Shown: piece by piece, positions 17,398 through 25,931 of the stretch
Position numbering within the stretch: the stretch's first letter is position 1
How the letters are laid out: each line of letters starts with the position of its first letter
From: Castellaniella defragrans
GTDB taxonomy: Bacteria; Pseudomonadota; Gammaproteobacteria; Burkholderiales; Burkholderiaceae_B
Assembly: GCF_014203015.1 (NCBI RefSeq)
Contig: NZ_JACHIB010000007.1
Span: 150,962 to 214,961 of the forward strand
Direction: 5' to 3'
Length of the DNA stretch: 64,000 bases
Translations under genes and position numbers: made by a program
Notes under the pieces: model-generated
Database searches by the model: none
Seen by the model: the letters and a program-made list of their open reading frames with translations, nothing else
Told to the model about the DNA's origin: nothing

Positions 17398-18672
17398 ATG
17401 AAACTCAAGACTGTCAAGATCACGCCCATCGCATTCAAGGATCCCCCGCTGCTGAACGCCGCGGGCATCCACGAGCCCTACGCGCTGCGCACCATCATCG
17501 AACTGGAAAGCGACACCGGCCGGATCGGCCTGGGCGAAACCTACGGCGACGCGCCCATCATCGAACTGCTGCGGGCCCTGCAGCCGAGCCTGATCGGGCT
17601 GGACCCCTTCGACCTGAACGGCCTGCGCCGGCGCGTCCAGGACACCGTGGCACGCACCCAGGTCAGCGCCAACACGGCCTACAAGCTCGCGCCCGGCACC
17701 GATCCGGCCAAGAACGTCCAGAAGCTCTATTCCGCGCTGGAAGTCGCCCTGATGGACATGCAGGCGCGCCACCTGGGCGCGCCGCTGGTGGACCTGCTGG
17801 GCGGGCGCGCGCGCGACGCGGTGCCCTTCAGCGCCTACCTGTTCTTCAAGTATGCCCGCCACGTCGATCCCTCCTATCCCGACGACGCCTGGGGCGAGAC
17901 CCTGACGCCCGCGCAGCTGGTGGCCCAGGCCGGGACCATGATCGGCCGGTACGGCTTCCAGAGCATCAAGCTCAAGGGCGGGGTGCTGGAGCCCGAACAG
18001 GAAGTCGAATGCGTCAAGGCGCTGGCGGCCCGTTTCCCCGGCATGCCGCTGCGCATCGATCCCAACGGCAACTGGTCGCTCGCCACCGCGATCGAGATGG
18101 GCAAGCGGCTCGACGGCCTGCTGGAATACTACGAGGACCCCTGCCCGACGCTGGCCGACATGGCCGCGCTGCACCGGGCGACCGGCCTGCCGCTGGCGAC
18201 CAACATGGTGGTCACGGACATGGCCCAGTTCCGCGAGAACGTCTCGGCCAACGGCTGCCAGATCATCCTGTCGGACCACCACTACTGGGGCGGGCTGCGC
18301 GATACGCAGCTGCTGGCGCGCATGTGCGAGGTGTTCGGCATGGGGCTGTCCATGCATTCCAACTCGCACCTGGGCATCAGCCTGATGGCCATGGCGCACG
18401 TGGCTGCCAGCGTGCCGACCCTGAGCTACGCCTGCGACACGCATTACCCCTGGCTGGATCCCGACGAGGAAGTCGTCGCCGGCGGGCACCTGCGCTTCCA
18501 TGATGGCGCCATCGTGCTGGGCGACGCCCCGGGCCTGGGCCTGGAGATCGACCAGGACGCCCTGGCGCGGCTGCACGAGCAATACCTGAGCTGCGGCATC
18601 CGTTCGCGCGACGACGCCGCGCAGATGCGCAAGTACCGGCCCGACTGGAGCGGCAAGGCGCCGCGCTTCTGA
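17398..18672 (+). CDS. gudD: glucarate dehydratase (enolase superfamily)
   Basis: 424 residues. D-glucarate is dehydrated to 5-dehydro-4-deoxy-D-glucarate. Active-site elements of the glucarate dehydratase subgroup are visible: SIKLKGG (Lys-x-Lys), IDPNGNWS (metal Asp), YYEDPCP (metal Glu), TNMVVTD, SDHHYWGG and the catalytic His in MHSNSHLG. The ATG at 17398 follows AAGG at 17388. It is convergent with garD, whose product feeds the same intermediate, and the island's KdgD and semialdehyde dehydrogenase complete the route to 2-oxoglutarate. Confidence 0.94.
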   Translation: MKLKTVKITPIAFKDPPLLNAAGIHEPYALRTIIELESDTGRIGLGETYGDAPIIELLRALQPSLIGLDPFDLNGLRRRVQDTVARTQVSANTAYKLAPGTDPAKNVQKLYSALEVALMDMQARHLGAPLVDLLGGRARDAVPFSAYLFFKYARHVDPSYPDDAWGETLTPAQLVAQAGTMIGRYGFQSIKLKGGVLEPEQEVECVKALAARFPGMPLRIDPNGNWSLATAIEMGKRLDGLLEYYEDPCPTLADMAALHRATGLPLATNMVVTDMAQFRENVSANGCQIILSDHHYWGGLRDTQLLARMCEVFGMGLSMHSNSHLGISLMAMAHVAASVPTLSYACDTHYPWLDPDEEVVAGGHLRFHDGAIVLGDAPGLGLEIDQDALARLHEQYLSCGIRSRDDAAQMRKYRPDWSGKAPRF

Positions 18673-18766
18673 GCACAGCCGGGACGGCCTGGGCGGGAAG
18701 CCAAAGACGGTGCAGATTGCACGGCGGGGCGAACCAACAACGCGATCCGCCTCCAGGCCGTTCCGG

Positions 18767-20323
18767 TCAAGTCACGGGGCCGGGGTTGAACAGCACCAGA
18801 TCGTTGACGATGCCCCAGTGCTCGGCCCAGGTCTTGCGGCCGCTGGCGACTTCCAGGATGCGCTCGAACAGTTCCTGGCCCAGTGCCTCGATGCTGGCCT
18901 CGCCGCTGGCGATCCGGCCGGCGTCGATGTCCATCAGGTCGTGCCAGCGGCGCGCCAGGTCCGAGCGCGTGGCGACCTTGATGACCGGGACCTCGGCCAG
19001 GCCGTAGGGGGTGCCCCGGCCGGTGGTGAAGATGTGCACGTTCATGCCCGCCGCTAGCTGCAGGGTGCCGCAGACGAAGTCGCCGGCCGGGGTGGCGGCG
19101 TACAGCAGCCCCTTGTCCCGTGCGCGCTCGCCCGGGGGGACCACGCCGCGGATCGGCATCGTGCCGGACTTGACGATGGAACCCATGGCCTTCTCGACGA
19201 TGTTCGACAGGCCGCCGCGCTTGTTGCCCGGCGTGGTGTTGGCACTGCGGTCGGCCTGGCCGCGCCGCAGGTAATCGTCGTACCAGGCCATCTCGCGGAT
19301 CAGGTCGCGAGCGACCTCGGGCGTGGCCGCGCGCGCCGTCAGCTGGTCGATGCCGTCGCGCACCTCGGTGACCTCGGAGAACATGACGGTGGCGCCCGCG
19401 CGCACCAGCAGGTCGGCGGCATGGCCCACCGCCGGGTTCGCGGTGGCGCCGGAAAAGGCGTCGCTGCCGCCGCATTGCACGCCCACCACCAGGTCGGAGG
19501 CGGGACAGGTTTCCCGGCGCCGCCGGTTCAGGCGCTCCAGGTGGGTTTCCGCCATCGCCAGGATGTCGTCGATCATGCTGCCGAAGCCCACGTGCCGCTC
19601 GTCCTGCAGGCGCACCAGGTCCGGGTGCGTCTCGCCGCGGTCCTTGAAGCGCTCGGGCATGAGGCGCTCGGGCTGCAGCTTTTCGCAGCCCAGGCTGACC
19701 AGCATGACCTCGCCGCCGAAATTCGGATTCTGCGCGATGTGGCGCAGGGTCTTCACCGGGATGGAGGCGCCGGGGGCGTCGATGGCCACGCCGCAGCCGT
19801 AGCCGTGGTGCAGCGCCACGGCGCCGTCCACGTTCGGATAGCGCGGCAGCAGTTCGCGGCGGATGCGCTCCAGGGCGATGTCCGCCACCCCGGCCACGCA
19901 CTGCACCGTCATGGCGATGGCGAGGATGTTGCGCGTGCCCACGGAGCCGTCGGCGTTGCGGTAGCCCTGGAAGGTGTAGCCGGCCAGGGGTTCGGGCTCG
20001 GGCACGGGGGCGGTGCAGATGGGCAGGTCGTCCAGGGACGGCGCCGGCGGCATGCGCATCACGGCCTCGTAGACCCAGCTGCCGGCGGGCAGCGGGCGGG
20101 TCGCGTGGCCGATGACGACGCCGTAGCGCACGATGGCGCCGCCCTCGGGGATGTCGCACAGGGCGACCTTGTGGCCCTGCGGGATGGCTTCGAGCAGGGT
20201 CGGGCCGTCGGCGATGCGGGCGCCCGCGGGCAGCCCCCGGTCGTTGGCGACGATGGCGACGTTGTCGCCCGCGCGCATGCGGATCATGCGGGGGACCTGG
20301 ACGGTCGGTCTGGGGGAATGCAC
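18767..20323 (-). CDS. garD: galactarate dehydratase
   Basis: 518 residues, UxaA/GarD family. An N-terminal SAF-like domain (about 10-95, [15 protein letters not shown]) is followed by the catalytic domain with [33 protein letters not shown] and [10 protein letters not shown], motifs of iron-dependent aldarate/altronate dehydratases. It converts galactarate (meso) to 5-dehydro-4-deoxyglucarate, the same product as GudD. It is divergent from the GntR regulator, with two operator-like sites in the 204-bp spacer. Confidence 0.93.
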   Translation of the reverse strand: MHSPRPTVQVPRMIRMRAGDNVAIVANDRGLPAGARIADGPTLLEAIPQGHKVALCDIPEGGAIVRYGVVIGHATRPLPAGSWVYEAVMRMPPAPSLDDLPICTAPVPEPEPLAGYTFQGYRNADGSVGTRNILAIAMTVQCVAGVADIALERIRRELLPRYPNVDGAVALHHGYGCGVAIDAPGASIPVKTLRHIAQNPNFGGEVMLVSLGCEKLQPERLMPERFKDRGETHPDLVRLQDERHVGFGSMIDDILAMAETHLERLNRRRRETCPASDLVVGVQCGGSDAFSGATANPAVGHAADLLVRAGATVMFSEVTEVRDGIDQLTARAATPEVARDLIREMAWYDDYLRRGQADRSANTTPGNKRGGLSNIVEKAMGSIVKSGTMPIRGVVPPGERARDKGLLYAATPAGDFVCGTLQLAAGMNVHIFTTGRGTPYGLAEVPVIKVATRSDLARRWHDLMDIDAGRIASGEASIEALGQELFERILEVASGRKTWAEHWGIVNDLVLFNPGPVT

Positions 20324-20346
20324 GGGGGAGTCTCCTTGTGATCATC

Positions 20347-20358
20347 TCATCATACAAC
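20347..20358 (+). promoter_or_regulatory. operator-like site C before garD
   Basis: TCATCATACAAC, inside ATCTCATCATACAACTAGAGAT (outer ATCTC/GAGAT dyad), 24 bp upstream of the garD start codon. It matches the island consensus TYRTCRTAYRAS. Confidence 0.55.
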
Positions 20359-20460
20359 TAGAGATTTGCACTGACAATCGGCCGTATGCGGCTGGATCGA
20401 GATCATTGCCCTATGCAGTCCGATGCCGGGTCCGGCGGGAACAGGGCGATCGATAATGTG

Positions 20461-20472
20461 TCGTCGTATGAG
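20461..20472 (+). promoter_or_regulatory. operator-like site D before the GntR gene
   Basis: TCGTCGTATGAG, followed by TTATC, 56 bp upstream of the GntR-family start; suggests autoregulation. It matches the island consensus at all 12 degenerate positions. Confidence 0.5.
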
Positions 20473-20527
20473 TTATCTCTTCGGGAATGCAGTATCATGA
20501 ATCGGTCCGAACCCACTGACCCCGCCC

Positions 20528-21262
20528 ATGGCCTCCGTTCCCGCCCGCCGTTCGCGCAACCTCACCCAGAATGTCGTGGCCGCGCTCTCCGAGCGCATCC
20601 GCCACGGCGAATTCCACGTCGGCGAAAAGCTGCCGACCGAGTCCGCGCTGATGGAGTCCTTCGGCGTCAGCCGGACCGTCATCCGCGAGGCGATCTCGCG
20701 TCTGCAGGCCGCCGGCCTGGTCGAGACGCGGCACGGCATCGGCACTTTCCTGCTCGAACCGCGCAACGAACAGCAGCTGCGCATCCGCACGGAAAACATC
20801 CTCACCATGCTGGACGTGCTGGCGATCCTGGAACTGCGGATCAGCCTGGAAACCGAGGCGGCGGGGCTGGCCGCGCTGCGCCGCACGGACGCCCAGCTGC
20901 AGCAGCTGCGCGTCATCCTGGACGAGTTCGCCGAACACGTGCGCAAGAAGACCGGCAACGCGGTGGTCTCGGACATCGCCTTCCACCTGATGGTGGCCAC
21001 GGCCACGGGCAACCGCTATTTCCACGACATCCTCAAGCAGCTGGGCAAGGCCATCATTCCCCGCACGCGCGTCGATTCGGCGGCGCTGGCGGAAAACGAC
21101 CGCACCGGCTATCTCGGCCGCGTCCACGTCGAGCACGAGGACATCTACAACGCCATCGTCCGCAAGGACCCGGACGCGGCGCGCGCCGCGATGCGCACGC
21201 ACCTCACCAACAGCCGGGAACGCCTGCGCCGCGCCCAGGAAGCCGCCGCGCAGGACGCCTGA
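20528..21262 (+). CDS. FCD-domain GntR-family regulator of aldarate catabolism
   Basis: 244 residues. The N-terminal winged helix (about 8-75) has LPTESALMESFGVSRTVIREAI; the all-helical FCD ligand domain (about 85-235) carries metal-site residues of the type D...H...H (DIAFHLMVATATGN, then VEHEDIYNAI). FadR/LldR-type proteins with this layout are usually repressors released by a carboxylate. Its place between garD and kdgD, and the operator-like repeats at every promoter region of the island, make it the likely regulator of the whole sugar-acid regulon. Confidence 0.9.
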   Translation: MASVPARRSRNLTQNVVAALSERIRHGEFHVGEKLPTESALMESFGVSRTVIREAISRLQAAGLVETRHGIGTFLLEPRNEQQLRIRTENILTMLDVLAILELRISLETEAAGLAALRRTDAQLQQLRVILDEFAEHVRKKTGNAVVSDIAFHLMVATATGNRYFHDILKQLGKAIIPRTRVDSAALAENDRTGYLGRVHVEHEDIYNAIVRKDPDAARAAMRTHLTNSRERLRRAQEAAAQDA

Positions 21263-21295
21263 GGGCGTTCGCGCGCCCGCCGCCGCCCGGCCTCC

Positions 21296-21335
21296 TGACC
21301 CGTTGACCCGTTGACCCGTTGACCCGTTGACCCGG
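21296..21335. repeat. octanucleotide tandem repeat (TGACCCGT)5
   Basis: Five consecutive copies of TGACCCGT, the last ending in G, 33 bp after the GntR stop codon. Simple repeats of this size can vary in copy number by slippage. The position is intergenic, upstream of the kdgD promoter. Confidence 0.85.
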
Positions 21336-21390
21336 CACCGGCACCGTCCATTTCCAACGCGCCGCAGCGCCTCGGCCTCTTATAGGTATG

Positions 21391-21402
21391 TCATCGTATA
21401 AG
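21391..21402 (+). promoter_or_regulatory. operator-like site E upstream of kdgD
   Basis: TCATCGTATAAG within TATGTCATCGTATAAGATGA, about 190 bp before kdgD. It matches the island consensus. With site F it gives the kdgD operon two sites about 125 bp apart, compatible with looping. Confidence 0.5.
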
Positions 21403-21499
21403 ATGATGAGGTCCGGCTTCCCGCACGGGTTCCTGGCGAAATTGCCACACAAACCATCCAGATGTAAGGGTATACGCTAATCCGGCAGGATTCCGCTTG

Positions 21500-21528
21500 T
21501 TGCCCATTGCCCTATGTCATATGATAAC
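21500..21528 (+). promoter_or_regulatory. predicted kdgD promoter with overlapping operator site F
   Basis: A -35-like TTGCCC (21500-21505), a 17-nt spacer and a -10-like GATAAC (21523-21528). The operator-like 12-mer (minus strand TTATCATATGAC, 21516-21527) overlaps the -10 element, so binding there would block RNA polymerase. The region opens with ATTCCGCTTGTTG (21490), shared with the gudD upstream region. Confidence 0.5.
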
Positions 21529-21591
21529 GTACGACATGAACGGACGAGAGGGCGTGACGCACGCCTTCCAGAATCAGAGGACACCACGCAT

Positions 21592-22497
21592 ATGACGACT
21601 TGCCAGGAATTGAAGGACATCCTGAGGGACGGACTCCTGTCGTTTCCCGTCACGGATTTCGACGCCCAGGGGGATTTCGACCCCAAGGGCTATCAGGCCC
21701 GCCTGGAATGGCTGATGCCCTACGGCGCCCGCGCGCTGTTCGCGGCCGGCGGCACGGGCGAATATTTCTCCCTCACGCTGGACGAGTTCTCCCGGGTGGT
21801 GAGCACGGCGGTCAAGACCTGCCAGGGCCATACGCCCATCCTGGCCGGCGCGGGCGGGCCGACCCGCACGGCGATCGCCTTCGCCCAGGAGGCCCAGCGC
21901 CAGGGTGCGGCCGGCCTGCTGCTGATGCCGCACTACCTGACCGAAGCCCCGCAGGACGGCATCGCCGCGCACGTCAAGGAAGTCTGCCGCTCCGTCGAGA
22001 TCGGCGTGGTGCTCTACAACCGTGGCCAGTGCCGCCTGTCGGCCTCCATCCTGGAGCAGCTGGCCGACGAATGCCCGAACCTGATCGGCTTCAAGGACGG
22101 CGTGGGCGACATCGAGAACATGGTGCGGGTGCGCCGCCGGCTGGGCGACCGCTTCGCCTACCTGGGCGGCCTGCCCACGGCCGAGGTCTACGCCGAGGCT
22201 TACCGCGCCCTGGGCGTGCCGGTGTATTCTTCCGCCGTGTTCAATTTCATCCCCGCCACGGCCATGAAATTCTACGAAGCGGTCAGGGCCGGGGATCACG
22301 AAACCACCGGCCGTCTGCTGGACACCTTCTTCCTGCCGATGCTGGAGATCCGCAACCGCAAGCAGGGCTATGCGGTCAGCATCGTCAAGGCCGGCGCGCG
22401 CATCGTCGGCCATGCGGCCGGCCCGGTGCGCGCGCCGCTGGTGGACCTGCAGCCGCAGGAAGAAGCCGCGCTGCGCGAGCTGATCGAGGCGCTCTGA
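21592..22497 (+). CDS. kdgD: 5-dehydro-4-deoxyglucarate dehydratase
   Basis: 301 residues, DapA/NAL aldolase superfamily. It decarboxylates and dehydrates 5-dehydro-4-deoxyglucarate to 2-oxoglutarate semialdehyde. The Schiff-base Lys is in [10 protein letters not shown], the catalytic Tyr in VVLYNRGQ, and GGTGEYFSL replaces the usual GTTGE motif as in KdgD enzymes. AGAGGA lies upstream of ATG 21592. It is the first gene of a plus-strand operon with the dehydrogenase-lactonase fusion and the TRAP transporter. Confidence 0.94.
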   Translation: MTTCQELKDILRDGLLSFPVTDFDAQGDFDPKGYQARLEWLMPYGARALFAAGGTGEYFSLTLDEFSRVVSTAVKTCQGHTPILAGAGGPTRTAIAFAQEAQRQGAAGLLLMPHYLTEAPQDGIAAHVKEVCRSVEIGVVLYNRGQCRLSASILEQLADECPNLIGFKDGVGDIENMVRVRRRLGDRFAYLGGLPTAEVYAEAYRALGVPVYSSAVFNFIPATAMKFYEAVRAGDHETTGRLLDTFFLPMLEIRNRKQGYAVSIVKAGARIVGHAAGPVRAPLVDLQPQEEAALRELIEAL

Positions 22498-22512
22498 TCG
22501 ACGGAGGCGAGC

Positions 22513-24255
22513 ATGGCGACTGAAGAGTCCGGCATTTCCCGGCCATACGGCCGCATCCTCCTCACCGGCGCCGCCGGCGGCCTGGGCAAGGTGCTGCGCG
22601 AGACGCTGCGGCCCCATGCGCGGGTCCTGCGGCTGTCCGACATCGCCCCGATGGCGCCGTCCGAGGGGCCCCATGAAGAGGTCGTGGCCTGCGATCTGTC
22701 GGACAAGGACGCAGTCGACGCCCTCATGGAAGGCGTCGACGCGGTCGTGCACCTGGGCGGGATCTCGGTGGAGCGGCCCTTCGAGGAGATCATCGAGGCG
22801 AACATACGGGGCACGTACCACATCTACGAGGCCGCGCGCCGGCACGGGGCGCGCCGCATCGTGTTCGCCAGTTCCAACCACGTGATCGGCTTCCACCGGC
22901 AGGGCGTGCGCCTGGACAGCCGGTCGCCGCGCCGTCCCGATGGCTACTACGGCCTGTCCAAGTCCTTCGGCGAGGACCTGGCGTCCTTCTATCACGACCG
23001 CTACGGGATCGAGACCGTCAGCGTGCGCATCGGCTCGTCCTTTCCGGCGCCGCGCAATCGCCGGATGATGCACACCTGGCTCAGCTACCGCGACCTGACG
23101 GATCTCGTGCGGCGCGGCCTGTTCACTCCGGGCGTGGGCCACACCGTGGTCTATGGCGCCTCGGACAACCGCGACGGTTGGTGGGACAACTCCGGCGCCG
23201 CCATCCTGGGCTATGTCCCGCAGGACAGTTCCGAGCCCTTCCGCGCCGAGATCGAGCGCCAGCCGGCACCGCCGGCCGACGATCCCGACCAGGTCTACCA
23301 GGGCGGCGCGTTCACCGCCGCCGGACCCTACGAGAACATGCCGCCCGTGCGCCGGGCCACCCGCTCGGCGGGAGACGCCGAACTGGTCCTGCACCTGCGC
23401 AACCAGACGGGCGAGAGCCCGGTCTGGCATGCGGGCGAGCAGGCCCTGTACTGGGTCGACATCCAGGCGGGCGCGCTGCACCGCTGGCGTGTCGGCGACC
23501 AGCAGCACGCCAGCTGGCGCGCCGATCAGCAGCTCGGCTGCATCGCCCGCCTGCCCGAAGGCGGCTGGATCGGCGCCATGGAGGACGGCATCCATCGCCT
23601 GACGCCGGGCGCGGGCCAGATCCTGGCGACGGAGCGCTGGACGGGCGTCGATCATGCGCGGCCCAGCATGCGCTTCAACGATGGCCGCTGCGACCGCCAG
23701 GGACGCTTCTGGGTCGGCACCATGCTGATGGACATGTCGCAGGCCGCCGCGGTCGGCGCGCTGTACCGCATGACCGGCCGCGGCGACGGGCTGCGCCTGG
23801 AGCGGATGGCCGGGGATCTGATCGTGCCCAACGGCATGGCGTTCAGCCCCGACGGGCGCACCATGTACCTGTCGGATTCCCATCCGTCGCGGCAGTGCGT
23901 GTGGGCCTACGACTATGACGCCGACGAAGGCGTGCCGGGCCGGCGCCGCGTGTTCATCGAAGCGCTGGCCGGCGGCCGGCCCGACGGCGCCGCCATCGAT
24001 GCCGAGGGATGCTACTGGATCTGCGGCAACGACGCGGGGCTGGTGCATCGCTACACCCCGGACGGCCGGCTGGACCGCAGCCTGCGCGTGCCCGTGGCCA
24101 AGCCCGCCATGTGCGCCTTCGGCGGCGCCGGGCTGGATACCCTGTTCGTGACCTCGATCCGCCTGCCGGATGCGGCTCCGCATGCGCTGGACGGCGCGGT
24201 GTTCGCCCTGCGGCCGGGGGTGAGCGGAATCGAGGAATCCCCCTACGCGCCCTGA
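22513..24255 (+). CDS. uronate dehydrogenase-SMP-30 lactonase fusion protein
   Basis: 580 residues, two enzymes in one chain. Residues about 10-275 form an extended SDR uronate dehydrogenase: TGAAGGLGK (NAD binding), VFASSNHVIGFH, and catalytic YYGLSK (Tyr-x3-Lys). Residues about 290-580 form an SMP-30/gluconolactonase beta-propeller: QTGESPVWH (metal Glu), RFNDGRCDRQGRFWVGTM, PNGMAFSPDG and GRPDGAAID. The first oxidises galacturonate or glucuronate to the aldarolactone and the second would open the lactone to galactarate or glucarate, the substrates of GarD and GudD. No frameshift separates the halves and the sequence is continuous. GGAGG precedes the start. Known homologues are mostly two separate proteins. 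Confidence 0.88.
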   Translation: MATEESGISRPYGRILLTGAAGGLGKVLRETLRPHARVLRLSDIAPMAPSEGPHEEVVACDLSDKDAVDALMEGVDAVVHLGGISVERPFEEIIEANIRGTYHIYEAARRHGARRIVFASSNHVIGFHRQGVRLDSRSPRRPDGYYGLSKSFGEDLASFYHDRYGIETVSVRIGSSFPAPRNRRMMHTWLSYRDLTDLVRRGLFTPGVGHTVVYGASDNRDGWWDNSGAAILGYVPQDSSEPFRAEIERQPAPPADDPDQVYQGGAFTAAGPYENMPPVRRATRSAGDAELVLHLRNQTGESPVWHAGEQALYWVDIQAGALHRWRVGDQQHASWRADQQLGCIARLPEGGWIGAMEDGIHRLTPGAGQILATERWTGVDHARPSMRFNDGRCDRQGRFWVGTMLMDMSQAAAVGALYRMTGRGDGLRLERMAGDLIVPNGMAFSPDGRTMYLSDSHPSRQCVWAYDYDADEGVPGRRRVFIEALAGGRPDGAAIDAEGCYWICGNDAGLVHRYTPDGRLDRSLRVPVAKPAMCAFGGAGLDTLFVTSIRLPDAAPHALDGAVFALRPGVSGIEESPYAP

Positions 24256-24263
24256 TTCACCCT

Positions 24264-24295
24264 GGCGGCCCGTCTTGACGGGCCGCCTTGATTTT
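24264..24295 (+). terminator. rho-independent terminator or attenuator within the operon
   Basis: A perfect 10-bp stem GGCGGCCCGT / ACGGGCCGCC with a CTTG loop is followed by TTGATTTTG. It lies between the dehydrogenase-lactonase fusion and dctP, so it should reduce read-through into the TRAP genes or separate two transcription units. Confidence 0.75.
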
Positions 24296-24361
24296 GCGGC
24301 ACCCGCGGTACCCCCTGAAGTTCCAAACACAAAACCATCCTTCGACAGGAGAGAGGAAGAC

Positions 24362-25348
24362 ATGTCCTATTCAACTCTGAAGCGCGTCTCGCTGGCCATC
24401 GCCGCCGGCATGCTGCTGTCCACCGGCCCGGGGCTGTCCCAGGCCCTGGAGCTGCGCTCCGCCGACATCCACCCGGAAGGCTATCCCACGGTGCTCGCCG
24501 TCCAGAAGATGGGCGAGCTGATCAAGGAGCGCAGCGGCGGGCGCATCACCGTCAAGGTGTTCTCCGGCAGCGCGCTGGGCAGCGAAGGCGATTCGATCGA
24601 GCAGGTCAAGCTGGGCGCGCTGTCCATGGCCCGCGTCAGCAGCGCGGCCATGCACAACATCTGCGAAGTCACCCGCGTGCCGTCCCTGCCGTTCCTGTTC
24701 ACTTCCAAGGAGCACCTGCACAAGGTGCTCGACAGCGGCATCGGCGAACAGATCCTGAAGTCGTGCGAGCAGGCCGGCTTCGTCGGCCTGGCCTGGTACG
24801 ACAGCGGCGCCCGGTCCATGTATTCCCGGGGCAAGCCGGTCCGCAGCGTGGCCGATGCCAAGGGCATGAAGATCCGGGTGCAGCAGTCCGACCTGTCGGT
24901 GGCGATGATCGAGGCGATCGGCGCCAACGCGACGCCCATGCCCATGGGCGAGGTCTATACCTCGCTGAAGACCGGCCTGATCGATGCCGCCGAGAACAAC
25001 TACCCCAGCTACGAGAGCGGGCACCACTACGAGGTGGCGAAGTTCTTCTCCAAGACCGAGCACACCATGACGCCCGAGATCCTGCTATTTTCCAAGCGCC
25101 AGTGGGACAAGCTGCCCGAGGCCGACCGCAAGATCATCCAGGACGCGGCCCGCGAGTCCGTGCCCTACATGCGCAAGCTGTGGGCCGAGCGCGAAGACAA
25201 GTCCCTGGCGATCGTCCAGCAGGCGGGGGCCCAGGTGGTCGAGGCCGACAAGGCGTCGTTCCAGGCCGTGATGAAGCCGGTCTACGACCGGTTCGTGACG
25301 ACCGACGAGATGCGCGATCTGGTCAAGCGCATCCAGGCGGTGAAATAA
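24362..25348 (+). CDS. dctP: TRAP transporter solute-binding protein (DctP family)
   Basis: 328 residues with a Sec signal peptide (cleavage near residue 30, after GLSQA). DctP hallmarks are GGRITVKVFSG, the carboxylate-binding Arg in GMKIRVQQSD, and PMPMGEVYTSLKTGLIDAAENN. It captures an organic or sugar acid in the periplasm and hands it to DctQM; the neighbours predict an aldarate or uronate ligand. GGAGAGAGGA upstream supports the start. Confidence 0.93.
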   Translation: MSYSTLKRVSLAIAAGMLLSTGPGLSQALELRSADIHPEGYPTVLAVQKMGELIKERSGGRITVKVFSGSALGSEGDSIEQVKLGALSMARVSSAAMHNICEVTRVPSLPFLFTSKEHLHKVLDSGIGEQILKSCEQAGFVGLAWYDSGARSMYSRGKPVRSVADAKGMKIRVQQSDLSVAMIEAIGANATPMPMGEVYTSLKTGLIDAAENNYPSYESGHHYEVAKFFSKTEHTMTPEILLFSKRQWDKLPEADRKIIQDAARESVPYMRKLWAEREDKSLAIVQQAGAQVVEADKASFQAVMKPVYDRFVTTDEMRDLVKRIQAVK

Positions 25349-25349
25349 A

Positions 25350-25931
25350 GTGCGGCGCGCCTCCGGAACCAGCCTGGCCGCAATGGCGGCGGGCGGCGGC
25401 GCGGCCGCCGCCCCGGCGGGCTGGTGGATCCGCCTGTCGGACGGCTACACCCGGGCCTGCGCCCGCCTGGCGCGGCTGTGCATGATGCTCAGCGTCGCGG
25501 GCATGATCGCCTTGCTGGCGGCGGTCGCGTTCCAGGTCTTCGGCCGCCACGTGCTCAACGACACGCCGACCTGGGCTGAGAGCCTCTCGCTGCTGCTGGT
25601 CCTGTACGTGACCATGATGGGCGCGGCCGTCGGCGTGCGCGACGGGACGCACATCGGCTTCGAGTCCCTGCTGCTGCTCGTGCCCGCCGCCCGCCGCCGC
25701 TTCCTGCTGCTGCTGGTCCATGCCCTGGTGCTGGCCTTCGGCCTGCTGATGGCCTGGAACTGCGCCGTGCTGGCCGAGTCCGTGCACGCCTACAAGATTC
25801 CCAATCTGGGCGTGTCCGAGGGCTGGAAATACATGCCCGCCACGATCGCGGGCGGGTTGATCATGATCTTTTCCGTCGAACACATCGTCGCAGTCCTGCG
25901 CGACAGGAAGGTGGAACCCTCATGGCGCTGA
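25350..25931 (+). CDS. dctQ: TRAP transporter small permease (DctQ family)
   Basis: 193 residues with four hydrophobic helices and the DctQ signature in FQVFGRHVLNDTPTWAESLSLLLVLYVTMMGAA-like order (Trp-Ala-Glu near residue 74). The GTG start at 25350 is one base after the dctP stop; ATG 25383 is an alternative because the first 30 residues are low-complexity Ala/Gly. It overlaps dctM by 10 bp. Confidence 0.9.
   Translation: MRRASGTSLAAMAAGGGAAAAPAGWWIRLSDGYTRACARLARLCMMLSVAGMIALLAAVAFQVFGRHVLNDTPTWAESLSLLLVLYVTMMGAAVGVRDGTHIGFESLLLLVPAARRRFLLLLVHALVLAFGLLMAWNCAVLAESVHAYKIPNLGVSEGWKYMPATIAGGLIMIFSVEHIVAVLRDRKVEPSWR

Noticed and set aside
17352..18503. Apparent start MSYDN at gudD, and the similar MSYDN and MSYDK starts near 21514 and 42997
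   Set aside because: The shared residues come from the operator-like DNA motif, not from a conserved protein N-terminus.
18682..18766. Long-range inverted repeat between gudD and garD stops (ACGGCCTGG and CCAGGCCGT)
   Set aside because: The loop of more than 50 nt and lack of a U-tract make a terminator call weak.
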